Origin: Mesorhizobium sp.
GTDB taxonomy: Bacteria; Pseudomonadota; Alphaproteobacteria; Rhizobiales; Rhizobiaceae
DNA length: 64,000 bases
Assembly: GCF_017306545.1 (NCBI RefSeq)
Contig: NZ_JAFKID010000024.1
Span: 49,180 to 113,179 of the forward strand
Reading direction: 5' to 3'
The translations under genes and the position numbers were made by a program. Positions 1 through 8,922 of this stretch are shown here, in pieces. Positions within the stretch are counted from its first letter, which is position 1. Each line of letters begins with the position of its first letter. The notes under the pieces are model-generated. The model searched no databases. It saw only the letters and a list, made by a program, of their open reading frames with translations, and was not told the DNA's origin.

Positions 1-85
1 TGACGACGAACACGATGACGGCCACGCCGAACAAAGTGATCAGCGTGGTCAAAAGCCGTTCGAGGATGAGGCGAAGAAGCGTCAT
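1..85 (-). CDS. ABC transporter permease, dipeptide/oligopeptide type (5' end only)
   Basis: Only the first 28 codons are present; the gene runs off the left edge. The ATG lies at 83-85 on the minus strand, and the reading begins MTLLRLILERLLTTLITLFG followed by a strongly hydrophobic stretch. That start, with basic and Leu-rich residues leading into the first membrane span, is typical of DppB/OppB-type inner-membrane permeases. It lies 50 bp downstream of the peptide-type substrate-binding protein on the same strand, the usual order for such an operon. The family call comes from the N-terminus and context only. Confidence 0.7.
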   Translation of the reverse strand, partial: MTLLRLILERLLTTLITLFGVAVIVFVV

Positions 86-135
86 GGCTTGATGGCCCCC
101 GGCCCGGCGCGCGCCGGACCGGAGGCTGTCCGCAA

Positions 136-1668
136 TCAGGCGGGCGACATCAGTGCCGGCAACAGCGCGCCGGACTTGTGCGGCACCACCTTGACGCCCT
201 TGGCGTGCACGATCGGCTGCGCATATTGCAGCAGCGGCAGCACATAGGCGTTTTCGGCGATCAGTTTGTCGACCGCTTTCCAGCCGGCGATGCGCTTGGC
301 CTCGTCCGCCTCGCCCCACAGCGGCCCGATCGCATCGTCGACGTCCTTGCTGGACCAGGCCGAGTGCGGGCTCGGGCTGAACATGGCGAAGCCTGTCGAG
401 GTGGTCGGGTCGCCGATGGCGTCGCCCCAGTTGTAGAAGGCGGCCGGCGCCAGTTTCTTGGCGGCGCGCAGTTCGAAATGCTTGGCGATCTCGTAGACCT
501 CGATGGTCGCCTCGATGCCGACCTTGCGCCACATGCCGACGATCGCCTGGATCATCTCGTAGTCCTTGGGCTTGAAACCCTTGGTCGTCTGGATGGTGAA
601 CTTGGCCGGCTTTTCCGGCGAATAGCCGGAAGCGGCCAGCAGTTCCTTGGCCTTTTGCGGATTGTGCTCGACCTTGATGGACGGATCGTAGGCGGCGTAT
701 TCCGGCGTTTCCAGCGTATCGATGGGCAGGCCGTAGCCGCGCAGCAGCCGGTCGACGAGCAGCTTCTTGTCGACCGCCATCACCGCCGCTTCGCGCACGT
801 TCTTGTCGGTCATGACGTCCTTCGGGCTCAGGAAGATCATGCCGATGTCGGACACCGTCTCGCAGGAGCCGGCCAGCCCGTCCTTGGCGACCAGCCGGTC
901 GTATTCCTCGTAGGGAATTTCCAGCGTCACCTGCGAGTTGCCGGATTCGATCTCGGCGACGCGGCTGGCCGCATCGGTGACGAACTTGATGGTGACGTGC
1001 TCGAACGCCGGCTTGCCGCCCCAGTAGTTCGGGTTGGCCTTGAGCCGCATGAAGGCGTTCTGCTCGAATTTCTCCACCATGTAGGGGCCGGTGCCGATCG
1101 GCGCCTTCTCAAAACCTTCCGGACCGACCTTCTCGTAATAGGCCTTCGGCAACACGTAGCCGGTGAGGAAAGACATCCACTTGAACAGCGTCGGCTCGAA
1201 TTGCAGCACATCGGCGGTCACGCGGTTGCCGTCGGCCTTGATGTTGCCGATCTTGGCCCAGACGAACTGGATCGGGTTGCCGGTTTCGGCCTTGCCGGCG
1301 CGCTCCAGCGACCAGGCGATGTCCTCGGCGGTAAACGGGCTGCCGTCATGCCAGGTCACGCCGTCGCGCACCGTCATGTGGATCTGCTTGCGGTCGTCGC
1401 TCCAGCCCCATTCGGTGAGCAGGCCCGGCGCGAAGGACAGATCCGGCTTTTGCAGGATGAACTGGTCGAACACCGACTGGTAGAGCCCCTGGATGGTCGG
1501 GTTGACCGCCGACGGTCCGGTGGTCGGGTCCCAGGAAGGCAGGTTGACGTTGTAGGCGATGGTGAGTTCGTCCTTGCTCTGGGCGACTGCGAGGCGCGGC
1601 AGGGCCGCCGCGACGGCGCCGGCGCCGGCAAGTTTGAGAAGCGTTCGTCTGTCTGGATGCGGTTTCAT
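136..1668 (-). CDS. Peptide/nickel-type ABC transporter periplasmic substrate-binding protein
   Basis: A 510-residue extracytoplasmic solute-binding protein of family 5 (DppA/OppA type). The start at 1668 is chosen because AAGGGGAAC lies just upstream and the protein then opens with a twin-arginine-like signal (RRTLLKLAGAGAV... to about residue 30, ending ALPRLAVA). Family hallmarks seen are LTEWGWSDDRKQIHMTVRDG, WHDGSPFTAEDIAWSLER, the GTGPYMVEKF segment and an ANPNYWGG motif. A longer reading frame to 1899 lacks a signal or a ribosome site. It feeds the permease at the left edge. The substrate is unknown; members carry peptides, opines or other amphipathic solutes. The RidA and FAD oxidoreductase genes upstream suggest a nitrogen-containing substrate (inference). 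Confidence 0.9.
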   Translation of the reverse strand: MKPHPDRRTLLKLAGAGAVAAALPRLAVAQSKDELTIAYNVNLPSWDPTTGPSAVNPTIQGLYQSVFDQFILQKPDLSFAPGLLTEWGWSDDRKQIHMTVRDGVTWHDGSPFTAEDIAWSLERAGKAETGNPIQFVWAKIGNIKADGNRVTADVLQFEPTLFKWMSFLTGYVLPKAYYEKVGPEGFEKAPIGTGPYMVEKFEQNAFMRLKANPNYWGGKPAFEHVTIKFVTDAASRVAEIESGNSQVTLEIPYEEYDRLVAKDGLAGSCETVSDIGMIFLSPKDVMTDKNVREAAVMAVDKKLLVDRLLRGYGLPIDTLETPEYAAYDPSIKVEHNPQKAKELLAASGYSPEKPAKFTIQTTKGFKPKDYEMIQAIVGMWRKVGIEATIEVYEIAKHFELRAAKKLAPAAFYNWGDAIGDPTTSTGFAMFSPSPHSAWSSKDVDDAIGPLWGEADEAKRIAGWKAVDKLIAENAYVLPLLQYAQPIVHAKGVKVVPHKSGALLPALMSPA

Positions 1669-1720
1669 GCTGTTGTTCCCCTTGCATTGACCTGTTGACG
1701 ATGAGACGGCCGGCTCTTCC

Positions 1721-2122
1721 TCAGAGAGCCGCGATGGCCTCGATTTCCACCAGGAAGTCCGGCAGAGCGAGAGCCTGGACGCCGATGAAGGTGTTGGCGG
1801 CCGGAAGCGCGTCGCCGTAGAAAGCGGCGATCTCGGCCGTGACCGGCCCGAGTTTTTCGGGCGAATGATTGACGACATAGGTCCTGAGCCGCACGACATC
1901 GGCCGGCGTCGCGCCGACTTCGGCCAGCACGACCTTCAGGTTGGCCAGCGCCTGCCGCGTCTGGGCGACGAGGTCGCCCGCGCCGACCAGTTTGCCCTCG
2001 CCGTCCCAGGCGACCTGGCCGGAAAGGTGCAGCGTGCGGCCGCCGTTCTGCTCGACCGCATGGGAAAAGCCGAAGGGAACCGACTGGTAGAGGCTCTTGG
2101 GATTGATCGCCTTGCGTTTCAT
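1721..2122 (-). CDS. RidA/YjgF/UK114 family enamine/imine deaminase-like protein
   Basis: A 133-residue protein, the usual RidA length. Recognisable segments are PFGFSHAVEQNGGRTLHLSGQ near the N-terminus, the DLVAQTRQALANLKVVLAEVG helix, and a C-terminal AANTFIGVQALALPDFLVEIEA stretch, which matches the family's conserved strand but with Gln where canonical RidA has the substrate-binding Arg of the R-x(V/C)-x-(V/A) motif. It may therefore belong to a divergent RidA subgroup. The start at 2122 follows AAGGAATTGG. RidA proteins hydrolyse reactive enamines/imines released by PLP enzymes or amine oxidases. Its place between an FAD oxidoreductase and a peptide-type transporter fits clean-up of an imine made in the pathway (inference). 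Confidence 0.88.
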   Translation of the reverse strand: MKRKAINPKSLYQSVPFGFSHAVEQNGGRTLHLSGQVAWDGEGKLVGAGDLVAQTRQALANLKVVLAEVGATPADVVRLRTYVVNHSPEKLGPVTAEIAAFYGDALPAANTFIGVQALALPDFLVEIEAIAAL

Positions 2123-2171
2123 TGCCAATTCCTTGCTGATCCGGGATGCGAAAATCGAGCGGCGTTGACGA

Positions 2172-3740
2172 TCAGCCGCCGGCGAGTTGTCTTGCGAGCA
2201 TGAAACCCGATCCGGCACCGACGCCGGCGCCCGGCCAGGTGGCGGCGCCGGCGAGATGAAAGTTCTTCACCGACGTGCTCCAGTCGGCGAAACCCGGCGC
2301 CGGGCGGAACAGGAAGTTCTGCGCCAGATGGTGACTGCCGCAGATCTGGTCGCCGCCGACGAGGTTGGCGTTGCCGCGTTCGAGGTCGAGCGGGCTCATC
2401 ACCGTGCGCCTGATGATTTTCGCCGAAAGGCCCGGCGCGTAACGCTCGATGATGGCGATGGCGCGGTCGGCATAGGCCTCGCGCACGGTTTCCCAGTCGC
2501 GCCCGGTGATGACCCCTGCCGCGTCGCCCTTGATCTCGGCCGGCACGACGCGCGTTTGCAGCCACAATATATGCTTGCCGTCCGGCGCACGACCCGGATC
2601 GATGGCGGTCGGCTGGCCGACGACGATCACCGGCTCGACCGGCAGCAGGCCCGCCTGCGCCTCCTGATAGGCCCGCGCCATGACGTCGAGCGACGGCGCC
2701 ACATGGACATAGGCGAAGCGCTTGAGCTCGGGATCGAACCAGTCCGGCAGCGAGTCCACCGCCAGATGGATCATCATCGTGCCCGGCGCGTGGCGGAAGG
2801 CGCGCATCTTGCCGTCGAAACCGGCCTCGCCCGAACCCTGCGGCAACAGTCCGCCCAGCGCGCGCGGGGAAACGGTGGCGATGACGGCGCGGCCGGCCTC
2901 GATGCGGCGCCCATCGGCCAGCATCACGCCCGTCGCGCGGCCGCCCTCGGTCAGCACGCGCTCGACGCGGGCGTTGCATTCGATCGTGCCGCCGCCGGCT
3001 TCCACCATGGCGGCCAGCGCCTTGACCATCGTGTCGGCGCCGCCCTTGCCCAGCACCATGCCGAAGCTCTGGTTGGCCATGCCTTCGAGATAGGGAAAGA
3101 CGGCGCCACCGGCGATGTCGGGGGCGAAATCGAGATGCAGGCCCCAGGCACCGAGCAGCGCCTTGACCTCGGCGCTCTCGAACGTCTCGTCCAGCCAGGC
3201 GCGCGGCGAGGACAGCAGGAAGCGGCCGAGTTCCAGCACGCCGGACAGGCCGACCTTTCGCCACAGCGAAAACAGGATACGTGCAAGTGCACGCTTTTTC
3301 ATCGGCCCGCCGAGGATCGAAAAGATGAGTTCGGCGCGCCCCGGGAACGCCTTGACCAAGCTTTCCCAGGTCCGCGCGTCACGCTCCGAAATGGCGCGGA
3401 TGCGCGCCACAGTAGTGGCGAGATCGGTTGAAACGCCGACCCAGCGACCGCCCGGAAACACGGAAGCGAAACAGTCCTGCACAGGGGAGAACTCCAGCCC
3501 GTGTTTCGCCAGATCCGTGCCGTAAACCCTGTTGAAAGCCGAGCCCGCGAACAGGCTGAGGTTCATGGCCGCGAGATCGTGGCGGAAGCCCGGCTCGGTG
3601 AGTTCCAGCGTCTTGACGGCGCCGCCCGGCCGGTCGGCAGCCTCGAACAGCCCGACCTTCCAGCCGCGCCTGGTCAGATGCGCGGCGCCGGCGAGCGCGT
3701 TGTGTCCCGCGCCAATGAAAACGGCATCGAACTGGGCCAT
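2172..3740 (-). CDS. FAD-dependent oxidoreductase, phytoene-desaturase-like (copy 1)
   Basis: A 522-residue flavoprotein. The N-terminus has the dinucleotide-binding motif FIGAGHNALAGAAHLTRRG followed by an acidic strand end (GLFEAADRPGGAV). The C-terminus has the CrtI/PDS-type FAD motif (HLAGAATWPGAGVGAGSGF). It belongs to the broad NAD(P)/FAD amine-oxidase/desaturase class, not to a proven carotenoid enzyme: no crtB, crtE or other carotenoid gene is nearby. The same architecture recurs at 4691-6256 (shared LTRHGLEF-type, GLGLDFAP/GLHCGLSP and NLVGGD motifs), so the two are paralogues flanking the cyclase-like gene. It begins the leftward unit with RidA and the ABC transporter. Its substrate is unknown. 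Confidence 0.85.
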   Translation of the reverse strand: MAQFDAVFIGAGHNALAGAAHLTRRGWKVGLFEAADRPGGAVKTLELTEPGFRHDLAAMNLSLFAGSAFNRVYGTDLAKHGLEFSPVQDCFASVFPGGRWVGVSTDLATTVARIRAISERDARTWESLVKAFPGRAELIFSILGGPMKKRALARILFSLWRKVGLSGVLELGRFLLSSPRAWLDETFESAEVKALLGAWGLHLDFAPDIAGGAVFPYLEGMANQSFGMVLGKGGADTMVKALAAMVEAGGGTIECNARVERVLTEGGRATGVMLADGRRIEAGRAVIATVSPRALGGLLPQGSGEAGFDGKMRAFRHAPGTMMIHLAVDSLPDWFDPELKRFAYVHVAPSLDVMARAYQEAQAGLLPVEPVIVVGQPTAIDPGRAPDGKHILWLQTRVVPAEIKGDAAGVITGRDWETVREAYADRAIAIIERYAPGLSAKIIRRTVMSPLDLERGNANLVGGDQICGSHHLAQNFLFRPAPGFADWSTSVKNFHLAGAATWPGAGVGAGSGFMLARQLAGG

Positions 3741-3882
3741 GGAATTACTTTACCCCTAAAATGATATTTGCATATGCATCTAAACTCGTCTAGCCTTCTC
3801 GTGGAGGAAAACCGGTGCGTGCGGCGTCAGCCGAGCGGCCCGGTGAACGGTTTTGCACGACACGCAACCAGGAGGAAAATCC
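3741..3882 (+). promoter_or_regulatory. Divergent promoter region with TGCATATGCA palindrome
   Basis: The 142 bp between the two divergent units. The part next to the leftward gene (about 3741-3782) is clearly AT-rich against its surroundings and carries a perfect 10-bp palindrome, TGCATATGCA, at 3769-3778. That is the right size and place for an operator serving both directions. The MarR-type protein encoded in the rightward operon is the obvious candidate to bind it (inference). AGGAGGAAAA just before 3883 is a strong ribosome site for the rightward operon. Confidence 0.45.
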
Positions 3883-4674
3883 ATGACCGCAGCAAGCGCG
3901 CTCGCCAGCCTGGCGGAGCTTTTGATGAGTGGAAAGGTCGAGGTCGTCGACCTGTCGGCGCCGCTCGGCCCGGACACGCCGCTTCTGAAGCTGCCGCCGG
4001 AACTGGCCAAGGACACGCCGAAGATCGAGATTCATTCGATCTCGGAATACGACAAGGACGGACCGTTCTGGGCATGGAACTGGCTGAAGATCGGCGAGCA
4101 TTCCGGCACGCATTTCGACGCGCCGCACCATTGGATCACCGGCAAGGACTATGCCGACGGCTACACCGACAGCATTCCGGTGCGCAATTTCGTGGCGCCG
4201 GTCAACGTCATCGACTGTTCGGCGGAATCGGCCAAGAACCACGACTATCTGCTCACCGCGGACGCGGTGAAGGCATGGGAAGCCAAGCATGGCGCCATCG
4301 GCAAGGGCGAGTGGGTGGTCATGCGCACCGACTGGGACAAGCGCAACGGCTCGGAGGAAACCTATCTCAACGCCGACGCCAACGGCCCGCATTCGCCGGG
4401 CCCGACCGTGGACTGCATCGAGTACGTCATTTCGCGCGGCGCCATCGGCTGGGGCACCCAGTGCATCGGCACCGACGCGGGCGCCGCCGGCGGCATGACG
4501 CCGCCTTTCCCGGCCCACAACATGATGCACAAGGCCAACCGCTACGGCCTCGCCAGCCTGTGCAACCTCGACAAGCTGCCGGCCAAGGGCGCGATCCTGA
4601 TCGCGGCGCCCTTGAAGATCGTTCACGGCACCGGCAGCCCGATCCGCGCGCTGGCTCTGGTGCCGCGGGCCTGA
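3883..4674 (+). CDS. Cyclase/kynurenine-formamidase-like metal-dependent hydrolase
   Basis: A 263-residue member of the cyclase (KynB-like) family. The family metal-binding signature is present at residues 73-84 (HSGTHFDAPHHW). Later conserved segments include a VMRTDWD strand, SPGPTVDCIEYVISRG and GTQCIGTDAGAAGG. The ATG at 3883 follows a near-consensus AGGAGGAAAA; an upstream in-frame ATG at 3853 lacks one. Family members hydrolyse N-formylkynurenine or close or open lactone/lactam rings. It begins a rightward operon with an FAD oxidoreductase, a MarR regulator and an indolepyruvate-ferredoxin-oxidoreductase-type enzyme. An aromatic or indolic substrate is therefore plausible but not shown. 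Confidence 0.85.
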   Translation: MTAASALASLAELLMSGKVEVVDLSAPLGPDTPLLKLPPELAKDTPKIEIHSISEYDKDGPFWAWNWLKIGEHSGTHFDAPHHWITGKDYADGYTDSIPVRNFVAPVNVIDCSAESAKNHDYLLTADAVKAWEAKHGAIGKGEWVVMRTDWDKRNGSEETYLNADANGPHSPGPTVDCIEYVISRGAIGWGTQCIGTDAGAAGGMTPPFPAHNMMHKANRYGLASLCNLDKLPAKGAILIAAPLKIVHGTGSPIRALALVPRA

Positions 4675-4690
4675 TCGCGGGCCGACGACC

Positions 4691-6256
4691 GTGGCCCACG
4701 ATCACGTCATCATCGGCAGCGGCATCAACGGGCTGGTGGCGGCAGCGATGCTGGCCAGGCAGGGCGCGTCGGTGCTGCTCCTGGAGCGCGAGGAGCGTCT
4801 CGGCGGCTGCATGATGAGCAGCGCCGCCATGCTTCCCGGCTTCACGCATGACGTGATGGCGGCCACCTTCGTTTTGTTCCTGACCGGCCCGGCGCATGCC
4901 GCGCTCGGTCAGGACCTTACCCGCCACGGGCTCGAATTCTGCCATACGCCGCATCCGACGGCGGTGTTGCGACCGGACGGCTCCAGCGCCGTGCTGACGA
5001 TGGACCGCGCCGCCAATGTGGCGGCCTTCAACACGCTTTCGGCCGGTGACGGCGACCGCCACGCCGCCGACGTCGGCTCGATCGAGGCGAACGCGCCGCT
5101 GCTGTTCGGCCTGCTCGGCGGTCAGTTGTGGAGTTTCGCCACCGCGAAGCTTCTGGCGCGCGAGGCCTGGCGGCGCGGCCTGCGCGGGCTGGTCGATTAT
5201 TTCGGCACGGCTCTGAGGCCGGCGCGCGGCTGGCTGGAGGCAGGCTACGCCTCGCCGCAGATCCAGGCGCTCTACGCGCCCTGGACGCTGCATTGCGGCC
5301 TTTCGCCGGAAGACACCTATTCGGCCGAGATGGGCAAGGTCGTCGCCTTCGCGCTGGAGGCGGCGGGCGCGCCGATCGTCAAGGGCGGCGCCGACAAGGC
5401 GGCCGACGCTTTTCGCGGTCTCATCGAAGAGCACGGCGGCGAGATCAGGACCGGCGCCGATGTCGAGCGCATCCTCGTCCGCGGCGGCAAGGCGGTCGGC
5501 GTGCGGCTTGCCGGCGGGCAGGAGATCGAAGCGAAAAAATCCGTCATCGCCTCGGTGCCGCCGAGCCAGCTTTACGGCCGGCTGCTCGGCTCAGACGCAC
5601 CGCCGACCATGCGCGAGGCGACGCGCGCCTATCGTCACGGTCGCGGCGACTTCCAGCTCCACTATGCGCTCGACCGCGCGCCGCATTGGAAGACGCAGGG
5701 GCTCGAAAAAGTCGCGCTCACCCATCTGACCGACGGCATCGACGCCGTTTCCAAGTCGCACAACGAGGCGACGCGCGGCATGCTGCCGGCGACGCCGACG
5801 CTGTGCGTCGGCCAGCCCGCGGCGCTCGATCCGTCGCGGTGCCCCGAAGGCAAGGCGATCCTGTGGATTCAGGTGCCGGACGCGCCGCGCACCATCAAGG
5901 GCGATGCGGCGGGCACCATTCCCACGCAAGGAACATGGGATGAGCCCACCCGCGAGGCTTTCGCCGACCGCATCGAGACGATCCTCGCCAACCACATCGA
6001 CGGCTTTCGCGAGACGGTGCTGGCGCGGCGCGCTTATTCGCCGGCCGATCTCGAGGCAATGAACGTCAACCTCGTCGGCGGCGACCCTTACGGCGGCGCC
6101 TGCACCATCGACCAGTTCTTCGTCTGGCGTCCCCTCGCCGGTTCGGTCAACCACCGCACCGCGATCCGCTCCCTTTATCACATCGGGGCTTCCACCCATC
6201 CGGGGCCGGGCCTCGGCGGCGGCTCGGGCTTCCTCGTTGCCAAGGAGTTCGGATGA
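4691..6256 (+). CDS. FAD-dependent oxidoreductase, phytoene-desaturase-like (copy 2)
   Basis: A 521-residue flavoprotein starting with GTG at 4691, 16 bp after the cyclase-like gene. It has the nucleotide-binding GxGxxG (IIGSGINGLVAAAMLARQG), an ERLGGCM segment and the C-terminal FAD signature HIGASTHPGPGLGGGSGF. It is a diverged paralogue of the divergent gene at 2172-3740, sharing length, N- and C-terminal motifs and the internal LVGGDPYGG/NLVGGDQICG segment. Its stop codon overlaps the start of the MarR gene, so translation is coupled. The two flavoproteins may act on successive or related intermediates; no substrate can be named. Confidence 0.85.
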   Translation: MAHDHVIIGSGINGLVAAAMLARQGASVLLLEREERLGGCMMSSAAMLPGFTHDVMAATFVLFLTGPAHAALGQDLTRHGLEFCHTPHPTAVLRPDGSSAVLTMDRAANVAAFNTLSAGDGDRHAADVGSIEANAPLLFGLLGGQLWSFATAKLLAREAWRRGLRGLVDYFGTALRPARGWLEAGYASPQIQALYAPWTLHCGLSPEDTYSAEMGKVVAFALEAAGAPIVKGGADKAADAFRGLIEEHGGEIRTGADVERILVRGGKAVGVRLAGGQEIEAKKSVIASVPPSQLYGRLLGSDAPPTMREATRAYRHGRGDFQLHYALDRAPHWKTQGLEKVALTHLTDGIDAVSKSHNEATRGMLPATPTLCVGQPAALDPSRCPEGKAILWIQVPDAPRTIKGDAAGTIPTQGTWDEPTREAFADRIETILANHIDGFRETVLARRAYSPADLEAMNVNLVGGDPYGGACTIDQFFVWRPLAGSVNHRTAIRSLYHIGASTHPGPGLGGGSGFLVAKEFG

Positions 6257-6738
6257 ACGACCGCGCAACCATCGGCGAACAGGCGGAAGGCCCGCGCCTC
6301 GGCGAGATCGGCCTGCAACAGTTCGCGCCCTACCTGATGAACCGCATCATGGGGCGCTACAACGCCTCGCTGCGCCACGACCTCGCGGCACTCGGCCTGA
6401 CGACGCCGAAGATGCGCGCGCTGGCGGTGCTGTCGGTCATCGAGGGGCCGACGATCTCGCAGCTGGCCGTCTATGCGGTGGCGGAAAAATCGACGCTGAG
6501 CCGCGCGCTGGATTCGCTGGAGGCCGACGGGCTGGTGCGCCGCCTCGCCGACCAGGCCGACAACCGCGCCACCCGCGTCTTCGTCACCGAGACGGGCCGC
6601 GCCGCCTTCGAGACGCTGTGGCCGACGATGCGCAAGAGTTATGCGCGCATGTTCAAGGGCATCGACGCCGGGGAACGTGCCGCTTTCGTAGCGACGTTGC
6701 AGAAGATGCTGCGCAACATCCGCAAGCACGACTTCTGA
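6253..6738 (+). CDS. MarR family transcriptional regulator
   Basis: A 161-residue winged-helix repressor of the MarR family. The DNA-binding core is easy to see: LTTPKMRALAVLSVIEGPTI, then SQLAVYAVAEKSTLSRALDS as the recognition helix region, then the wing LVRRLADQADNRATRVFVTE. The ATG overlaps the previous stop by 4 bp (ATGA), so it is co-translated with the catabolic genes. MarR proteins usually repress their own operon and respond to a small aromatic ligand. The likely site is the palindrome at 3769-3778 upstream of the operon (inference). Confidence 0.9.
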   Translation: MNDRATIGEQAEGPRLGEIGLQQFAPYLMNRIMGRYNASLRHDLAALGLTTPKMRALAVLSVIEGPTISQLAVYAVAEKSTLSRALDSLEADGLVRRLADQADNRATRVFVTETGRAAFETLWPTMRKSYARMFKGIDAGERAAFVATLQKMLRNIRKHDF

Positions 6739-6768
6739 GGCGCCGCGCAGATTTGAGGAGATGACCCG

Positions 6769-8922
6769 ATGGCCGAGAGATCGTTCGCCAAAGAGGTGAA
6801 GAAGCTGAAGCTTGGCGCCGGCGAGGAGTTCACCGGCGAAGGCATTCTCGCCATCACCAAGGCGCTGCTGCAATGCGGCGTCGGCTATGTCGGCGGCTAC
6901 CAGGGCGCGCCGATCAGCCACCTGATGGACGTGCTGGCCGACGCGCAGGAAATTCTCGGCGAACTCGGCGTGCATTTCGAGGCGAGCGCCTCGGAAGCCA
7001 CCGCCACCGCCATGCTGGCGGCGTCCGTCCACTATCCGATCCGGGGTGCGGCCACCTTCAAGTCCACCGTCGGCACCAACGTCGCCTCCGACGCTCTCGC
7101 CAACCTTTCTTCCGGCGGCGTCACCGGCGGCGCGCTCATCATCGTCGGCGAGGACTACGGCGAAGGCTCCTCCATCATGCAGGAGCGCAGCCACGCCTTC
7201 GCCATGAAGAGCCAGGTGTGGCTGCTCGATCCGCGGCCGAACCTGCCCTCCATCGTCGCCGCCGTCGAGCACGGCTTCGAGATGTCGGAAGCCTCGAACA
7301 CGCCGGTCATGTTGCAGGTGCGCATCCGCTGCTGCCACGTGCACGGCTCCTTCACCGCCAAGGACAACAAGCGCCCGACCATGACGGTGGCCGAAGCGCT
7401 GGAAAACCCGCGCCGCGACACGCAGCGCATCGTCCTGCCGCCCGCTTCCTTCCTGCACGAGAAGGAGAAGATCACCAAGCGGCGGCCGGCGGCGATCGAC
7501 TATATCCGCCGCCACAAGCTCAACGAGACGTTCGGCGGCAACGGCCCGGTCGGCATCGTCATGCAGGGCGGCATGTACAACGGCGTCATCCGCGCCTTGC
7601 AGCGGCTCGGCCTCGCCGACGCCTATGGCGACACCGAGGTGCCGCTGCATGTGCTCAACGTCACCTATCCGCTGGTCGAGGACGAACTGGTCGGCTTCTG
7701 CGCCGACAAGGAAGCGGTGCTGGTGGTCGAGGAAGGCCATCCCGACTATCTGGAGCAGGAGCTTGGCTCCATGCTCTACAAGGCCGGCGCTTCCGTGAAG
7801 CTGGAAGGCAAGGGCCTGTTGCCGATGGCCGGCGAATACACCGGCCAGGTCATGCTCGACGGCATCGGCGCCTTCATGCGCAAATATGACGCCGACATGC
7901 TGGCGCCGGAAATCCGCGCCCCCAACGTGCCGGCCCCGCCGATCTACGACGACCTCGCAAAGACCGTGCCGGCGCGGCCGCCGGGCTTCTGCGTCGGCTG
8001 CCCGGAGCGACCGATCTTCGCCGCCACCAAGCTCGCCGAACAGGAACTCGGCCAGCACCACATCGCTTCCGACATCGGCTGCCACCTGTTCTCGATCATG
8101 CCGCCCTTCGAACTGGGCGCCACGACGATGGGCTACGGTCTCGGCCCGGCCTCGGCTTCGGCCTTCAATTCGCCCGACGCCAAGCGCCGTTCCATCTCCT
8201 TCGTCGGCGACGGCGGCTTCTGGCACAACGGCCTGACCTCCTCCATCGGCAACGCCGTCTTCAACAAGAACGACGGCGTCATCGTGGTGGTCGACAACTA
8301 CTATTCGGCCGCCACCGGCGGGCAGGACATCCTGTCCTCGCGCGCCAACAACCGGACGAAATCGACCAAGCATCCGATCACCGAGGCGATCAAGGGCATG
8401 GGCGTCAACTGGGTGCGTCATATCGAGCGCACCTACGACGTCGGCGCCATGCGCGACGCGCTGAAGGAGGCGCTGACCACCGAGGAGAAGGGGCCGAAGG
8501 TCATCGTCGCCTCCTCCGAATGCATGCTGAACCGGCAGCGCCGCGAGGCGCCGCTGAAGAAGAAGATGGCCGCCGAAGGCAAGCGCATGGTCAAGACCAA
8601 GTTCGGCGTCGACGAGGACGTGTGCACCGGCGACCACGCCTGCATGCGGCTCTCCGGCTGTCCGTCGCTGACGGTGAAGCATCTCGACGACCCGCTGCGC
8701 GACGATCCCGTCGCCTCCATCGACGAGAACTGCGTCGGCTGCGGCAATTGCGGCGAGGTGGCGGACGCCGCCGTGCTCTGCCCGTCCTTCTACCAGGCCG
8801 ACGTGGTGTCCAATCCGACCGGCTGGGACCGCTTCCTGTTCGGGTTCAGGCAGCGGGTGATTTCGGCCTTGCAGCGGCGGCGCGAGCGCGGCCGGCCGGT
8901 CTTCGGGGAGCAGGCGGCATGA
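6769..8922 (+). CDS. Indolepyruvate ferredoxin oxidoreductase-type alpha subunit (IorA-like)
   Basis: A 717-residue thiamine-diphosphate 2-oxoacid:ferredoxin oxidoreductase subunit. The N-terminal pyrimidine-binding region includes GVGYVGGYQGAPISHLMDVL. The C-terminal TPP motif is GDGGFWHNGLTSSIGNAVFN followed by the DNYYSAATGGQD segment. The last 130 residues form a bacterial ferredoxin-like tail with two Cys clusters: a non-classical CTGDHACMRLSGCP and a classical CVGCGNC...CP. A GAGGAG site precedes the ATG at 6769. With the next gene it should oxidatively decarboxylate an aryl- or other 2-oxoacid, passing electrons to ferredoxin. Such enzymes occur in aerobic rhizobia for aromatic amino acid or auxin-type catabolism; the substrate here is unproven. 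Confidence 0.88.
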   Translation: MAERSFAKEVKKLKLGAGEEFTGEGILAITKALLQCGVGYVGGYQGAPISHLMDVLADAQEILGELGVHFEASASEATATAMLAASVHYPIRGAATFKSTVGTNVASDALANLSSGGVTGGALIIVGEDYGEGSSIMQERSHAFAMKSQVWLLDPRPNLPSIVAAVEHGFEMSEASNTPVMLQVRIRCCHVHGSFTAKDNKRPTMTVAEALENPRRDTQRIVLPPASFLHEKEKITKRRPAAIDYIRRHKLNETFGGNGPVGIVMQGGMYNGVIRALQRLGLADAYGDTEVPLHVLNVTYPLVEDELVGFCADKEAVLVVEEGHPDYLEQELGSMLYKAGASVKLEGKGLLPMAGEYTGQVMLDGIGAFMRKYDADMLAPEIRAPNVPAPPIYDDLAKTVPARPPGFCVGCPERPIFAATKLAEQELGQHHIASDIGCHLFSIMPPFELGATTMGYGLGPASASAFNSPDAKRRSISFVGDGGFWHNGLTSSIGNAVFNKNDGVIVVVDNYYSAATGGQDILSSRANNRTKSTKHPITEAIKGMGVNWVRHIERTYDVGAMRDALKEALTTEEKGPKVIVASSECMLNRQRREAPLKKKMAAEGKRMVKTKFGVDEDVCTGDHACMRLSGCPSLTVKHLDDPLRDDPVASIDENCVGCGNCGEVADAAVLCPSFYQADVVSNPTGWDRFLFGFRQRVISALQRRRERGRPVFGEQAA

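Noticed and set aside
178-1698. A 506-codon open frame opposite the substrate-binding protein gene
   Set aside because: Antisense shadow in high-GC DNA: its product is Arg/Gly/Leu/His-rich, with no domain, while the minus strand encodes a clear family-5 binding protein. Many similar long shadows (for example 6178-8682 minus, 46019-47761 minus) were dropped for the same reason.
2172-6256. Carotenoid biosynthesis (CrtI) assignment for the two flavoproteins
   Set aside because: FAD motifs agree with the desaturase superfamily, but no crtB, crtE, crtY or related gene is near, and the neighbours are catabolic.
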